NCBI RefSeq assembly: GCF_018137945.1
Contig: NZ_CP073089.1
Span: forward strand, 1,054,001-1,118,000
Length of the DNA stretch: 64,000 bases
Direction of reading: 5' to 3'
Source: Brevibacterium sp. W7.2
GTDB taxonomy: Bacteria > Actinomycetota > Actinomycetes > Actinomycetales > Brevibacteriaceae
The notes beneath the pieces are model-generated. The model had not been told where the DNA came from and searched no databases. It saw only the letters and a program-made list of their open reading frames with translations. The position numbers were made by a program, and so were the translations under genes. Below, in pieces: positions 33,339 through 43,238 of this stretch; the stretch's first letter is position 1; every line of letters begins with the position of its first letter.

Positions 33339-35609
33339 ATGAGCACATCAGCGCCCCCAACGGGTGGGCCGGACATCGAGTTGGAGATCGGCGGGATGAC
33401 CTGCGCCTCCTGCGCGAACCGGATCGAGAAGAAGCTGAACAAGCTCGATGGCGTCGCGGCCACCGTCAACTACGCCACTGAGAAGGCTAAGGTCACCGTG
33501 CCTGCCGGCTACGATCCGTCACTGCTGGTCGCCGAGGTCGAGAAGACCGGGTACACGGCCGCACTGCCCAAGCCCAAGGACACTACGGCGAACATGTCGG
33601 AGACCGAGGCCGGGGAGGAGGAAGACAGTGAGCTCACCTCGCTGCGGCATCGGCTGATCGGCGCGATCGTGCTCACTGTTCCCGTGATCGCGATGGCGAT
33701 GATCCCCGCGCTGCAGTTCACGTATTGGCAGTGGGCCTCACTCGCCCTGGCCGCACCGGTGATCATCTGGGGAGCTTGGCCGTTCCACAAGGCGGCGTGG
33801 ACGAACCTCAAGCACGGTGCGGCGACGATGGACACGCTCATCTCGATGGGTACCTCCGTCGCGCTGCTGTGGTCGCTCTATGCGCTCTTCCTCGGCACTG
33901 CCGGCACTCCCGGCATGACGCACCCCTTCGAGTTCACGATCGCTCCGTCGGATGGCGCGGCGAACATTTATCTCGAAGTCGGCGCGGGCGTGACGATGTT
34001 CATCCTCGCCGGCCGCTACTTCGAGAAGCGATCCAAGCGCCAGGCCGGGGCCGCGCTGCGCGCCCTCCTGGAGTTGGGCGCGAAGGAAGTCGCCGTACTC
34101 CGCGACGGCGTAGAGGTGAAGATCCCCACCTCTGAGCTGGCGGTCGGCGACGAGTTCATCGTCCGTCCAGGCGAGAAGATCGCCACCGACGGTCTCGTGA
34201 CCTCCGGCTCCTCCGCGGTGGACGCCTCGATGCTCACCGGCGAGTCCGTGCCGGTCGAGGTCCGCGAGGGCGACTCGGTCACCGGTGCCACCGTCAACGC
34301 CGGCGGCCGCCTGGTCGTGCGGGCGACTCGTGTGGGTTCGGACACACAGCTCGCACAGATGGCGAAGCTCGTCGAGGACGCGCAGACCGGCAAGGCCGAG
34401 GTGCAGCGTCTGGCCGATCGTATCTCCGGCATCTTCGTGCCGATCGTCATCGTCGTCGCGTTCATCACCCTCGGCGCCTGGCTGGGAGGCGGGTTCCCCG
34501 TCGCCGCCGCGTTCACCGCAGCGGTCGCTGTGCTCGTCATCGCCTGCCCCTGCGCGCTGGGTCTGGCGACCCCGACCGCGTTGCTCGTCGGCACCGGGCG
34601 CGGTGCGCAGATGGGCGTCCTCATCAAGGGCCCGGAGGTGCTGGAGTCCACTCGCAAGGTCGACACCGTCGTGCTCGATAAGACCGGCACCGTCACCAGC
34701 GGCAAGATGACTCTGACCGACGTGATCACTGAGCCCGGTGTGGATCGTACGGAGCTGCTGCGTTTCGCCGGTGCACTGGAAGACTCTTCGGAGCATCCGA
34801 TTGCGCAGGCGATCGCCAAGGGCGCGACCCAGGAAGTCGGCCAGCTGCCTACTCCAGAGGACTTCGCCAATGTCGAGGGCAAGGGCGTGCAGGGCATCGT
34901 CGAGGGGACCCCGGTCGTCGTCGGCCGCGAGTCTCTGCTGGCGGACTGGTCGCAGAAGCTCTCTCCGGAGGTCGCACAGGCGAAGGCCCAGGCCGAGGGC
35001 GAGGGCAAGACGGTCGTCGCGATCGGCTGGGACGGTGCTGCGCGCGGCATCCTCGTCGTCGCCGACACCGTCAAGCCCACGAGCGCCGAGGCGATCCGCG
35101 GGCTCAAGGAGATCGGCCTGACCCCGGTGCTGCTCACCGGTGACAACGAGGCCGTGGCCCGCCAGATCGCGTCCGAGGTCGGCATCGACGAGGTCATCGC
35201 CGAAGTGCTACCCAAGGACAAGGTCGACGTCGTCACTCGCCTCCAGGAAGAGGGCAAGATCGTCGCGATGGTCGGCGACGGCGTCAACGACGCCCCCGCG
35301 CTCGCGCAGGCTGATCTGGGCCTGGCGATGGGCACCGGCACGGACGTCGCGATCGAGGCCTCCGACATCACGCTCGTGCGCGGTGACCTGCGGGCCGCCG
35401 TCGACGCGATCCGCCTGTCCAGGAAGACCCTGTCGACGATCAAGACCAACCTGTTCTGGGCATTCGCCTACAACACCGCCGCGATCCCGGTCGCTGCGCT
35501 CGGCATGCTCAACCCCATGCTCGCAGGTGCGGCGATGGCGTTCTCCAGCGTCTTCGTCGTCGGCAACAGCCTCCGCCTGCGCGGGTTCACGAGCGTCGCC
35601 TCGAAGTGA
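33339..35609 (+). CDS. copA: Cu(I)-exporting P1B-type ATPase CopA
   Basis: This 756-residue protein has an N-terminal HMA domain with GMTCASC at residues 19-25, then eight membrane helices. The ion-binding CPC motif ([14 protein letters not shown]) is near 403, the phosphorylation site DKTGT near 446, the HP pair in [13 protein letters not shown] near 486 and [10 protein letters not shown] near 646. It pumps Cu(I) out of the cytoplasm using ATP. It is complete, with all P-type motifs intact. AGGAAGAGG precedes the ATG. Confidence 0.97.
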   Translation: MSTSAPPTGGPDIELEIGGMTCASCANRIEKKLNKLDGVAATVNYATEKAKVTVPAGYDPSLLVAEVEKTGYTAALPKPKDTTANMSETEAGEEEDSELTSLRHRLIGAIVLTVPVIAMAMIPALQFTYWQWASLALAAPVIIWGAWPFHKAAWTNLKHGAATMDTLISMGTSVALLWSLYALFLGTAGTPGMTHPFEFTIAPSDGAANIYLEVGAGVTMFILAGRYFEKRSKRQAGAALRALLELGAKEVAVLRDGVEVKIPTSELAVGDEFIVRPGEKIATDGLVTSGSSAVDASMLTGESVPVEVREGDSVTGATVNAGGRLVVRATRVGSDTQLAQMAKLVEDAQTGKAEVQRLADRISGIFVPIVIVVAFITLGAWLGGGFPVAAAFTAAVAVLVIACPCALGLATPTALLVGTGRGAQMGVLIKGPEVLESTRKVDTVVLDKTGTVTSGKMTLTDVITEPGVDRTELLRFAGALEDSSEHPIAQAIAKGATQEVGQLPTPEDFANVEGKGVQGIVEGTPVVVGRESLLADWSQKLSPEVAQAKAQAEGEGKTVVAIGWDGAARGILVVADTVKPTSAEAIRGLKEIGLTPVLLTGDNEAVARQIASEVGIDEVIAEVLPKDKVDVVTRLQEEGKIVAMVGDGVNDAPALAQADLGLAMGTGTDVAIEASDITLVRGDLRAAVDAIRLSRKTLSTIKTNLFWAFAYNTAAIPVAALGMLNPMLAGAAMAFSSVFVVGNSLRLRGFTSVASK

Positions 35610-35662
35610 CGTACGAGAACCCACCCATCCACACGAATCCAATAACGAAGGAACACCAGAGA

Positions 35663-35914
35663 ATGAGCAGCTGCTGCAGCACGAACGAGACCAACCCGGC
35701 CGTGGAGAACGGTGGACGCGAGAACCTTCTTGGCGGGGGCGCCGATGACATGACCACCTGCCCGGTCATGGTCGGCACCCCGGTCAGCAAGAAGACCGCC
35801 GAGGCCGCCGGCCTCTACCGCGACTTCGAGGATGAGCGCTACTACTTCTGCTGCGCTGGTTGTGGGCCTGCGTTCGATTCGGACCCGGCCAAGTACGCCG
35901 CCAACATGGCGTAA
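35663..35914 (+). CDS. YHS-domain metal-binding protein
   Basis: This 83-residue protein has an N-terminal Cys pair (SSCCST) and a YHS domain, TTCPVMVGTPVSKKTAEAAG, then the YYFCCAGCGPAFDSDPAKY signature. YHS domains bind metals and often accompany copper ATPases, where they may deliver or buffer Cu. It lies between copA and csoR. The start at 35663 has a GAAGGAA site upstream. Confidence 0.88.
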   Translation: MSSCCSTNETNPAVENGGRENLLGGGADDMTTCPVMVGTPVSKKTAEAAGLYRDFEDERYYFCCAGCGPAFDSDPAKYAANMA

Positions 35915-35980
35915 TCCACCAGCGTGCGGGGTGCCGCGGCACCGCTGCGGCACCCCGCCACCTGATCGGAGCGAACCGAC

Positions 35981-36334
35981 ATGACCACTACGACTCCCAC
36001 CACCGAAACCCACCTCGACACCTGCCCCGCAGGAGGCGACGGCGACGCGTCCGTCCACGGATACATCAGCGATAAGACGAAGTACCGCAATCGTCTGCGG
36101 CGCCTCGAAGGCCAAATCCGCGGCATCGATCGGATGGTCGACGAGGACCGCTACTGCATCGACATCCTCACCCAGATCTCCGCAGTCACCAGGGCACTCG
36201 AAAATGTCGCCCTCGGCCTGCTCGACGATCACCTCAAGCATTGTGTCCTCGACGCCGCACTCGCCGGCGGACCAGTGAGCGAGCAGAGGCTCGGCGAGGC
36301 GTCCGAGGCCATCGCCCGCCTCGTGCGCTCCTGA
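35981..36334 (+). CDS. csoR: CsoR-family copper-sensing repressor
   Basis: This 117-residue all-helical protein has GQIRGIDRMVDEDRYCIDIL and DDHLKHCVLDA, giving the Cys, His-Cys ligand set (Cys in YCID; His and Cys in KHC) that binds Cu(I) in CsoR. Copper binding releases DNA. Likely targets are the TACCC/GGGTA palindromes upstream of copZ, the DUF1541 gene, the ArsR gene and others on this element. A second CsoR is encoded at 42150. Confidence 0.92.
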   Translation: MTTTTPTTETHLDTCPAGGDGDASVHGYISDKTKYRNRLRRLEGQIRGIDRMVDEDRYCIDILTQISAVTRALENVALGLLDDHLKHCVLDAALAGGPVSEQRLGEASEAIARLVRS

Positions 36335-36381
36335 CGCCGGCGCATCAGTTCGATCACGACCAGCAGTTCAGGAGTTCTTCT

Positions 36382-37527
36382 ATGACCCCACAGCACGTTC
36401 TCATCCTCGGCTCGGGAGCAGCCGGGGCCGCAGCCGCCCGCACTCTCGCCTCACGCGACGATGTCCGGGTGACGCTGGTGACCCGCACCGGGGAGACGCC
36501 CTATACGCGGATGCTCATCAAGGGAATCGCGTTCGGTCCGACACCGCCGGAGATGATCAAGCTCCCGCTGCCTCAGATCGAGGTCATCGCCGACACCGTG
36601 CTCAAAGTCGATACCTCGGCGAAGCAGGTCCAGCTGACCTCCGGCGCACAGGTCTCCTACGACGCGCTCATCGTCGCGACCGGGAGTATGCCTCGCTCCC
36701 TGCCCGCTGACGTGTTCGGCGGCGAAGACGCCGGACAAGGGCGGGTCACCGCTCTTCACTCCGTGGAGGATGCCCTGGGCATCCGAAAGCTGCTGACCGG
36801 ACTGGGGCGACCCGCGCGGGTAGCGATCTACGGCGGTGGAATCATCGCAGCCGAGACAGCCTCGTCTCTGCAAGCCGACGGACGCATGGTCACGCTGGTC
36901 TCCCGCAGTTCAGTTCCCGGCGTCGGAGCGTTTGGGGCGCCCGTGGCTGAGCGCCTCGCCGCCGACCATGCCGCCAAGGTGCAGGCCCGATTCGGTCGCA
37001 CTCTCCAGCATGTCGACGAAACAGAATCCGGTGTCACCATCACCCTCAACGACGGAAATCCCGTCGTGGCTGACTTCCTTCTCCTCGCGCTCGGCACGAC
37101 GCCCGCAGCCCCGTCACCGTGGACGAACGGTATCGACGTCGACGATCACCTCCGCGCCGCGGCAGAACACGTCTACGCAGCCGGAGGTGTGGCCACGCAC
37201 CACGACGAGGCACTGGGCGCCTGGCGCATCGACCATTGGGAAGACGCCGCCGCACAGGGTGCGCATGCCGCGCAGGCCGCATTGCACGACCTCGGCATTA
37301 GCGACGATCCGGGCGCCTACCTGCCACGCAGCCCTTACATGGCAATGGTCTACGGTCAGATGATCTCCGGAGTCGGGTACACAGCCGGCGCAGACGCCCA
37401 CCTGGAAGCCGGTGAGGAGTTCATCGTCCGCCACGAGACCGACGGCATCGTCGTCGGCGTCACTGGCATCGACGCAGTCGGCACCGTCTACCAGTGGGGG
37501 CAGCAGCTCCACGGCGTGCGGGCATAG
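36382..37527 (+). CDS. FAD-dependent pyridine nucleotide-disulphide/ferredoxin reductase
   Basis: This 381-residue protein has an N-terminal FAD motif ILGSGAAGAAAARTL (residues 7-21), a central NAD(P)H motif IYGGGIIAAETA near 152, and a third FAD region HVYAAGGVATHHD near 265. The fold is like class I ferredoxin and rubredoxin reductases. The matching MFS and 7Fe ferredoxin genes follow directly, suggesting an electron-transfer set. AGGAG lies seven bases before the ATG. What it reduces is not known; Cu(II) or a metal complex is a speculation from context. Confidence 0.8.
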   Translation: MTPQHVLILGSGAAGAAAARTLASRDDVRVTLVTRTGETPYTRMLIKGIAFGPTPPEMIKLPLPQIEVIADTVLKVDTSAKQVQLTSGAQVSYDALIVATGSMPRSLPADVFGGEDAGQGRVTALHSVEDALGIRKLLTGLGRPARVAIYGGGIIAAETASSLQADGRMVTLVSRSSVPGVGAFGAPVAERLAADHAAKVQARFGRTLQHVDETESGVTITLNDGNPVVADFLLLALGTTPAAPSPWTNGIDVDDHLRAAAEHVYAAGGVATHHDEALGAWRIDHWEDAAAQGAHAAQAALHDLGISDDPGAYLPRSPYMAMVYGQMISGVGYTAGADAHLEAGEEFIVRHETDGIVVGVTGIDAVGTVYQWGQQLHGVRA

Positions 37528-37530
37528 GCG

Positions 37531-38808
37531 ATGGCGGGAGACTGTATTAGGCAGATCCCACGGCGGGGCTTCGTGCTCTCGCTGGCAGCGACCATTCTCA
37601 TGATGGCCGCTGCCAGCGCGCCGTCCTTGTTCTACCCCCAGATCGCCGAACGGCTCGGACTCATCCCCGTCGCCACCACACTCGTGTTCGCGGTCTACAC
37701 CTTCACCCTCCTGGCCGCGCTGCTCTACCTCGGACCACTCTCCGACCACGTCGGCCGACGTCCGGTCGTGGCCGCCGGTTCTTTGGCGCTGGCGCTGAGC
37801 GTGGCCATGTTCTGGTTCGCCGGTAGCCTCGCGGCGCTCCTGGTCGCCCGAGCCTTGCAAGGGCTCGCAGCGGGTCTGCTGATCCCGGCGCTGTCGGCGA
37901 TGATGATCGACTTCGAGTCCCCGTCGCATCGGAACATCGCAGCCCTGTGGAACACGATCGGCCCGATGATTGGCCTTGGGGCCGGGGCTCTCGGTGCTGC
38001 GCTTCTCCTCGATCTCACCTCCGAACCGACAACTGCCGTCTTCGGGTCGCTCGTGCTTGCCTTCCTCATCGTGGCAACGGTCGTGTGGAGCACACCGGAA
38101 CTGGCCCCGAAGACCCGGATACGACGTGGCGACCTCCGTCCGCGGTTCACCGTGCCACCGCACCTGCGCCGCATGTTCACCGCCGGAGTGCCCGTGATCA
38201 TCGCCGGGTGGGCGACCAACGGGCTTTTCCTCGCGCTCGGAGCCGACCTCGTCGGCAGTGAGCTTGGGGGCTCCACGCACACCCAAGCTGGGATCGTCAT
38301 CTTCGCACTGGCGATCTCCGGAGTCACCGCCTCGTCCGTCCTACAGCGGCGTTCCGCCCGCACCATCAGCCTGTATGCGACCAGTGCCCTGGCGTTCGGC
38401 ACCGCAGTGAGCATCGGCGCCCTCGCACTCGGTTCCTACTCAGCCTATGTCGCCTCGGTCGCGATCGTCGGTTCCGGGTTCGGCACAGCGTTCCTCGGGG
38501 TACTGCGCACACTCATGCCCCACACGGCATCGTCGGAACGCGCCGCCGTGATGGCTGTGATCTACACAGTTGCCTACCTGGCATTCGGCGTGCCCACCAT
38601 CGTCGCCGGATTGCTCGTGCCGGTGCTCACCCTGTCGGGGACGATGACGATCCTCGGTGCGATCATCATCGCCCTCAGCCTCGTCGCCACCGTCCTGCGC
38701 CTGCGCATCCCGCACCCGGCCGCAGGCCCGGCAGAGACTGACGACTTCCCCGAGCCTCCCACCGGCTCTCACCGCCGATCCGCACCCGACCGAGAGGAGC
38801 AGCCATGA
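37531..38808 (+). CDS. MFS transporter of the reductase/ferredoxin set
   Basis: This 425-residue protein has 12 predicted membrane helices and the MFS motif [13 protein letters not shown] between helices 2 and 3 (near residue 67). It lies three bases after the reductase gene, and its stop overlaps the ferredoxin start (ATGA), so the three are cotranslated. The substrate is unknown; a metal complex or a small oxidant is possible. The C-terminus is Pro/Arg-rich and cytoplasmic. Confidence 0.82.
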   Translation: MAGDCIRQIPRRGFVLSLAATILMMAAASAPSLFYPQIAERLGLIPVATTLVFAVYTFTLLAALLYLGPLSDHVGRRPVVAAGSLALALSVAMFWFAGSLAALLVARALQGLAAGLLIPALSAMMIDFESPSHRNIAALWNTIGPMIGLGAGALGAALLLDLTSEPTTAVFGSLVLAFLIVATVVWSTPELAPKTRIRRGDLRPRFTVPPHLRRMFTAGVPVIIAGWATNGLFLALGADLVGSELGGSTHTQAGIVIFALAISGVTASSVLQRRSARTISLYATSALAFGTAVSIGALALGSYSAYVASVAIVGSGFGTAFLGVLRTLMPHTASSERAAVMAVIYTVAYLAFGVPTIVAGLLVPVLTLSGTMTILGAIIIALSLVATVLRLRIPHPAAGPAETDDFPEPPTGSHRRSAPDREEQP

Positions 38809-39134
38809 CCTACGTGATCGCGCTTCCCTGCGTGGACGTCAAGGACCGCGCCTGCATCGACGAATGTCCTGTCGACTGCATCTACGAGGGCGAACGCTCG
38901 CTCTACATCCACCCCGACGAATGCGTCGACTGCGGAGCCTGCGAACCGGTCTGCCCCGTCGAGGCCATCTACTACGAAGACGACCTGCCCGACGAATGGT
39001 CTGACTACTACAAGGCCAACGTCGAGTTCTTCGACGAGTTGGGTTCTCCCGGAGGAGCCGCGAAGATCGGACCGACGGGCTTCGACCATCCCCTCATCGC
39101 CGCATTGCCCATCCAACACGAGCAGACCCTCTGA
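38805..39134 (+). CDS. fdxA: 7Fe-type ferredoxin (FdxA-like)
   Basis: This 109-residue protein has two cluster motifs. [17 protein letters not shown] (residues 9-25) with a wider Cys spacing indicates a 3Fe-4S site, and [12 protein letters not shown] (42-53) contributes a 4Fe-4S site, as in Mycobacterium-type FdxA. The C-terminal 50 residues are the usual extension. It is a likely electron partner of the reductase encoded at 36382. Confidence 0.93.
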   Translation: MTYVIALPCVDVKDRACIDECPVDCIYEGERSLYIHPDECVDCGACEPVCPVEAIYYEDDLPDEWSDYYKANVEFFDELGSPGGAAKIGPTGFDHPLIAALPIQHEQTL

Positions 39135-39177
39135 GAAGGGGCTTCCGATTGATCCATACCGACACAACACACAAGCC

Positions 39178-39206
39178 TTGACTAGTACCCCCTAGGGGTA
39201 TATGGT
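39178..39206 (+). promoter_or_regulatory. Promoter with CsoR-like operator in the spacer (DUF1541/copB unit)
   Basis: A -35 TTGACT (39178-39183) and a -10-like TATGGT (39201-39206) are separated by 17 bases. The spacer holds the palindrome TACCCCCTAGGGGTA (39186-39200), so a CsoR-type repressor would block RNA polymerase directly. The element serves the DUF1541 lipoprotein gene and probably the copB gene behind it. Confidence 0.75.
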
Positions 39207-39231
39207 AGGCATATTGATGAAAGGAAATGAC

Positions 39232-39831
39232 ATGCAGAGGAGACTGCGAACAGGACTGGCAGCGGGAGCGCTCGGAGTGGCGCTCGTGCTCGCCGGTTGC
39301 GCCAGCGGAGCAGACGACGACCAGCAGACCGACCCTTCGGCTACTGAGGAGCATCAGGGCCACGGCGGCAACAACGCAGAAAGCGGTGATGAGGAGATGG
39401 AGCACCCGATGGACGGCGGACCGGCACCCGAGGGTATCGCCGAAGCCAGTGAGCCCACCTACCCTGTCGGTACCGAGGTGCAGCTCACGGCCGACCACAT
39501 GGAAGGCATGGAAGGGGCTACAGCAACGATTTCCGGCGCATTCGACACGTACACGTACTCCGTGAACTACACGCCCGCAGGTGGCGGCGACCCCGTCACT
39601 GATCACAAGTGGGTCGTGCAGGAAGAAATTGAGGATGCCGGCGACGAGCTTCTGGCCGACGGCACAGAGGTGACTCTGCTCGCCGAGCACATGGAAGGCA
39701 TGGAAGGCGTAAAGGCCACCATCGCTTCGTCCACCGATGAGACGGTCTACATGGTCGACTACGAGACGGACGGCATGAAGATGACGAACCACAAGTGGGT
39801 CGTCGAGAGCGAGATCCAACCAGCGTCCTGA
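39232..39831 (+). CDS. DUF1541 (YdhK-like) lipoprotein
   Basis: This 199-residue protein has a signal peptide with the lipobox VLAGCA (Cys near residue 21). A His/Glu/Met-rich linker (EEHQGHGG, EMEHPMDGG) is followed by two tandem DUF1541 repeats, each with HMEGMEG and HKWVV (about 80-140 and 145-198). The Met/His pattern fits periplasm-like extracellular copper binding. It sits behind a CsoR-like operator and 70 bases before copB. The ATG at 39232 is preferred for its AAAGGA site; ATG 39217 is possible. Confidence 0.88.
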   Translation: MQRRLRTGLAAGALGVALVLAGCASGADDDQQTDPSATEEHQGHGGNNAESGDEEMEHPMDGGPAPEGIAEASEPTYPVGTEVQLTADHMEGMEGATATISGAFDTYTYSVNYTPAGGGDPVTDHKWVVQEEIEDAGDELLADGTEVTLLAEHMEGMEGVKATIASSTDETVYMVDYETDGMKMTNHKWVVESEIQPAS

Positions 39832-39901
39832 GCCGACGTTCGCTTGCCCGGCCACCGGGTGAGCGGCAATCGGCCTGGCTCGATGACGGAGGAGAGGAAT
39901 C

Positions 39902-42139
39902 ATGACGGACCCGAACTCACACCAGCACCACGGCCACGAAACCGATACACCCGCCCACGGCGAGCATCACCACGGGTCTGTGTCCGCGCACGCCTCGGCG
40001 GATGCGCACGGCACGCGCGAGGGTCAGCACACCGGGCATCAGGGCCACGCCATGGACCACGGGCAGCACTCAGGCCACACGGGCCTCGACGAGCACGGCG
40101 GCCACGATGAGCATGCCCAGCACGGTGGGCACGGAGATCACAGCGGCCATGGCGGGCACGGGGACCACGTTGGCCAGTTCCGCCGGCTGTTTTGGATCAA
40201 CCTCGTCATCGCCATCCCCGCGGTTGCCCTCTCACCGATGTTCGCCATGCTGCTGGGCTACGAGGTCCCCGGCTGGGCGGGCTGGGTCGCCGCGGCACTG
40301 GGCACCGTCATGTACGTCTGGGGCGGCAGGCCCTTCCTCACCGGTGCCGTCAGCGAGTTGAAGTCCCGCAAGCCCGGGATGATGCTGCTCATCGCTCTGG
40401 CGATCACGGTGGCCTTCTTCGCCTCCTGGGCCGCCACGCTCGGGCTCGTCCATCACGAGCTCGAATTCTGGTGGGAACTGGCGCTGCTGATCGTCATCAT
40501 GCTGCTGGGCCATTGGATCGAGATGCGCTCCCTGGCCCAGACCACCTCGGCGCTCGACTCGTTGGCGGCACTGCTGCCAGACGAGGCCGAGCGCGTCGAG
40601 GGCGAGAACGTCGTCAAGGTGGCCCCAGCCGACCTCGACGTGGGCGACGTGGTCATCGTGCGCCCCGGCGGCAGCGTCCCGGCCGACGGAACCATCGTCG
40701 ACGGCCGCGCCGACATGGACGAGTCCATGATCACCGGCGAGTCCCGCCCGGTCTCTCGCGGCGAGGGCCAGACCGTCACCGCCGGCACCGTCGCCACCGA
40801 CTCCGGCCTGCGGGTGGAGATTACCGCCACCGGTGACGACACCGCCCTGGCCGGCATCAACCGGCTCGTCGCCGAGGCGCAGAACTCATCCTCCCGCGCC
40901 CAGCGGATCGCCGACAAGGCCGCGGCCTGGCTGTTCTGGTTCGCTCTTGGCGCGGCGCTGGTCACTGCGGTCGTCTGGACGCTCATCGGCATGCCCGACG
41001 AGGCCGTCGTGCGCACCATCACCGTGCTCGTCATCGCCTGCCCCCACGCCCTCGGCCTGGCGATCCCGCTGGTCGTCTCCATCGCCACCGAGCGAGCCGC
41101 CCGCGGAGGCGTCCTAGTGAAGGACCGCCTGGCGCTGGAGTCCATGCGGCAGGTCGACGCGGTGCTGTTCGACAAGACCGGCACGCTGACCAAGGGCGAG
41201 CCCACCGTCACCGGCGTCGAGCCGACCGGCGAACTCGACGCCGACCAGGTCCTCGCCCTCGCTGCCTCGGCCGAGGCCGACAGCGAGCACCCGCTCGCCA
41301 AGGCCATCGTCACCGCCGCCAAGGACAAGGGCCTTGCCCTCCAGCAGGCCAGCGGCTTCTCATCCTCGCCCGCCGTCGGCGTCACCGCGACCGTCTCCGG
41401 CCAGAAGGTCCGCGTCGGCGGGCCCCGGCTGCTCGAGGAGACCGGTCAGCACGAGGTCGGCACGGCCGAGGCATGGCGCTCCGAGGGCGCGATCATTCTG
41501 CACGTTCTCCGCGGCGGCCAGGTGGTCGGCGGGCTGAGGCTCGCCGACGAGGTCCGGCCAGAATCCCGCGACGCCGTCGACGCCCTCCACGCCCTCGGTG
41601 TCGAGGTCGTCATGATCACCGGCGATGCCGAGGCGGTCGCGAACGAGGTCGGACGGGAGCTCGGCATCGACCGCGTCTTCGCCGGCGTGCGCCCGGAGGA
41701 CAAGTCCGCGAAGGTCTCCCAGCTGCAGGAAGAGGGCAAGAGGGTCGCGATGGTCGGCGACGGCGTCAACGACGCCCCGGCTCTGGCGCAGGCCGATGTC
41801 GGCATCGCGATCGGCGCGGGCACCGATGTCGCCATCGCCTCGGCCGGGGTGATCCTGGCCAGTTCCGACCCACGCAGCGTGCTCTCGATCATCCAGCTGT
41901 CGCGACGCGCATACGGCAAGATGAAGCAGAACCTGTGGTGGGCCGCCGGCTACAACCTTCTTTCGGTGCCGTTGGCGGCCGGTATCCTGGCACCGGTGGG
42001 ATTCGTCCTGCCAATGTCGATCGGCGCGATCCTGATGTCAGCCTCCACCGTGGTTGTCGCGCTCAACGCCCAGCTGCTGCGGCGCATCGACCTCACACCC
42101 GAAGCCAGCACGCGTTCCGTCCTGGAGCGCCAGAAGTAA
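39902..42139 (+). CDS. copB: P1B-type copper ATPase with CPH motif (CopB type)
   Basis: This 745-residue protein has no Cys HMA domain but a very His-rich N-terminal tail of about 90 residues (repeated HxGH units). Motifs are CPHALGLAIPLV near 379 (CPH instead of CPC), DKTGT near 423, SEHPLAKAI near 462 and [10 protein letters not shown] near 620. CPH-type pumps are CopB-like, reported for Cu(II)/Cu(I) or silver. With CopA it gives the island two copper exporters of different type. Confidence 0.93.
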   Translation: MTDPNSHQHHGHETDTPAHGEHHHGSVSAHASADAHGTREGQHTGHQGHAMDHGQHSGHTGLDEHGGHDEHAQHGGHGDHSGHGGHGDHVGQFRRLFWINLVIAIPAVALSPMFAMLLGYEVPGWAGWVAAALGTVMYVWGGRPFLTGAVSELKSRKPGMMLLIALAITVAFFASWAATLGLVHHELEFWWELALLIVIMLLGHWIEMRSLAQTTSALDSLAALLPDEAERVEGENVVKVAPADLDVGDVVIVRPGGSVPADGTIVDGRADMDESMITGESRPVSRGEGQTVTAGTVATDSGLRVEITATGDDTALAGINRLVAEAQNSSSRAQRIADKAAAWLFWFALGAALVTAVVWTLIGMPDEAVVRTITVLVIACPHALGLAIPLVVSIATERAARGGVLVKDRLALESMRQVDAVLFDKTGTLTKGEPTVTGVEPTGELDADQVLALAASAEADSEHPLAKAIVTAAKDKGLALQQASGFSSSPAVGVTATVSGQKVRVGGPRLLEETGQHEVGTAEAWRSEGAIILHVLRGGQVVGGLRLADEVRPESRDAVDALHALGVEVVMITGDAEAVANEVGRELGIDRVFAGVRPEDKSAKVSQLQEEGKRVAMVGDGVNDAPALAQADVGIAIGAGTDVAIASAGVILASSDPRSVLSIIQLSRRAYGKMKQNLWWAAGYNLLSVPLAAGILAPVGFVLPMSIGAILMSASTVVVALNAQLLRRIDLTPEASTRSVLERQK

Positions 42140-42149
42140 GGACATGCCC

Positions 42150-42455
42150 ATGTCTGTCGATACCGATTCCCACCAGCACGGCTACATCAGCGACAAGGAG
42201 CGCTATCTCGGCCGCATGAAGCGCATCGAAGGACAGGCGCGTGGGATCGCGAAGATGATCGATGAGGAGAAGTACTGCATCGACATCCTCACCCAGGTCT
42301 CCGCTCTGACCCGTGCCCTCCAGGGGGTTGCGACTGGTCTGCTCGACGACCATCTCAAGCACTGCGTGCTTGATGCCGCCAAGCTCAGCGACGAGGCGGC
42401 CGTCGAGAAGATCCAGGAAGCCACCGACGCCATCAACCGGCTCGTTCGCTCCTGA
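42150..42455 (+). CDS. Second CsoR-family copper sensor
   Basis: This 101-residue paralogue of the product of 35981 shares HGYISDKERYLGRMKRIEGQ and the ligands YCIDIL and HLKHC. It lacks the longer acidic N-terminus of the first. The start at 42150 has AAGGA eight bases upstream; an ATG at 42144 is too close to that site. It lies 10 bases after copB and is probably cotranscribed. Two sensors may give different copper thresholds or assort into heterotetramers, which is inference. Confidence 0.9.
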   Translation: MSVDTDSHQHGYISDKERYLGRMKRIEGQARGIAKMIDEEKYCIDILTQVSALTRALQGVATGLLDDHLKHCVLDAAKLSDEAAVEKIQEATDAINRLVRS

Positions 42456-42507
42456 ACCCGGACCCCGATCACCGCGTTCCAGGACACGGCGGGCACAAAC
42501 CCTCAGG

Positions 42508-43197
42508 ATGCCAGCGCGCTTGATCCTTGCCGACGCGCCGTCCGCCCGCGACGCGCTCACCTTCGCTAAGCGGGCCGCGCAGGCCGGTGCCCATGGCGTG
42601 CGCTTGCAGGCCGCGGCCGGGCTGCTGCGCATGAGCGCAGCCGCGCTAACGCCCCGTGGTCCGCTCGACCGCACTCCTACGATCCTCGTCCTTCGCACGC
42701 TCCGCTCCGACCCTCAGCTGCAGTGCGACGTCACCGTGGAAACGTTGACCGCGACCGCCGTCCCTCTTACCCTGGCGTTGCCGGAAACCGCGCTGGCACC
42801 CGCCTGGACCAGCGTCGAACCCCCGCAACACGGGTGGAGACTTATTGCGGATGTGTCCAGCCTGACGCTGATGCGCAGCGCCCGTGCCGGCATCGAGGCC
42901 GTCGCCCAAGCACTTCCCGACAAACCCGGCGACGATGTCGTCCGCAAGATCCGGGGCACGGTTTGGGGCACCCCGGACACGGCACTCGCATCGCTGCCAC
43001 AAGGCGTTGCGTTCGCCGCCTACGTCTTCGGGTTCCTCAGCCGAGGAAACGGGGCCACGATCTCAACCGCCGGCCGTTGGACGCGGTTGACCCTCCCGAC
43101 TGGACACGTGCTCCTGCGCGGACCCGTCGCCTCTGGCCTCACCCCGATCCGCCGCACCCGGCCACGCGTTTCCGAGTCCGTCACATCGATTGAATAA
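42508..43197 (+). CDS. Conserved hypothetical protein in the copper island
   Basis: This 229-residue protein has no recognised family, membrane helix or metal motif. The N-terminal half is helical (LTFAKRAAQAGAHGVRLQAA), the middle beta-rich (TPTILVLRTLR, DVTVETLTATAVPLTLALP), the C-terminus basic (RRTRPRVSES). The start at 42508 is uncertain because the ribosome-binding site is poor. It sits between csoR2 and a promoter with a CsoR-like operator, so it probably belongs to the copB/csoR2 unit. Confidence 0.55.
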   Translation: MPARLILADAPSARDALTFAKRAAQAGAHGVRLQAAAGLLRMSAAALTPRGPLDRTPTILVLRTLRSDPQLQCDVTVETLTATAVPLTLALPETALAPAWTSVEPPQHGWRLIADVSSLTLMRSARAGIEAVAQALPDKPGDDVVRKIRGTVWGTPDTALASLPQGVAFAAYVFGFLSRGNGATISTAGRWTRLTLPTGHVLLRGPVASGLTPIRRTRPRVSESVTSIE

Positions 43198-43200
43198 CCC

Positions 43201-43230
43201 TTGATACCCTATAGGGGTATGGGGTAGTAT
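43201..43230 (+). promoter_or_regulatory. Promoter with CsoR-like operator before the ArsR/AhpD-like unit
   Basis: A -35 TTGATA (43201-43206) and a -10 TAGTAT (43225-43230) are separated by 18 bases. The palindrome ATACCCTATAGGGGTAT (43204-43220) covers the -35 and spacer. The predicted transcription start is around 43237-43239, at the ATG of the ArsR gene, which suggests a leaderless or nearly leaderless mRNA. Confidence 0.7.
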
Positions 43231-43238
43231 TGATGACT

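Noticed and set aside
37531..38808. Assigning the copper-island MFS gene as a copper exporter
   Set aside because: No metal-binding motif is visible in its helices; context alone does not justify a substrate.
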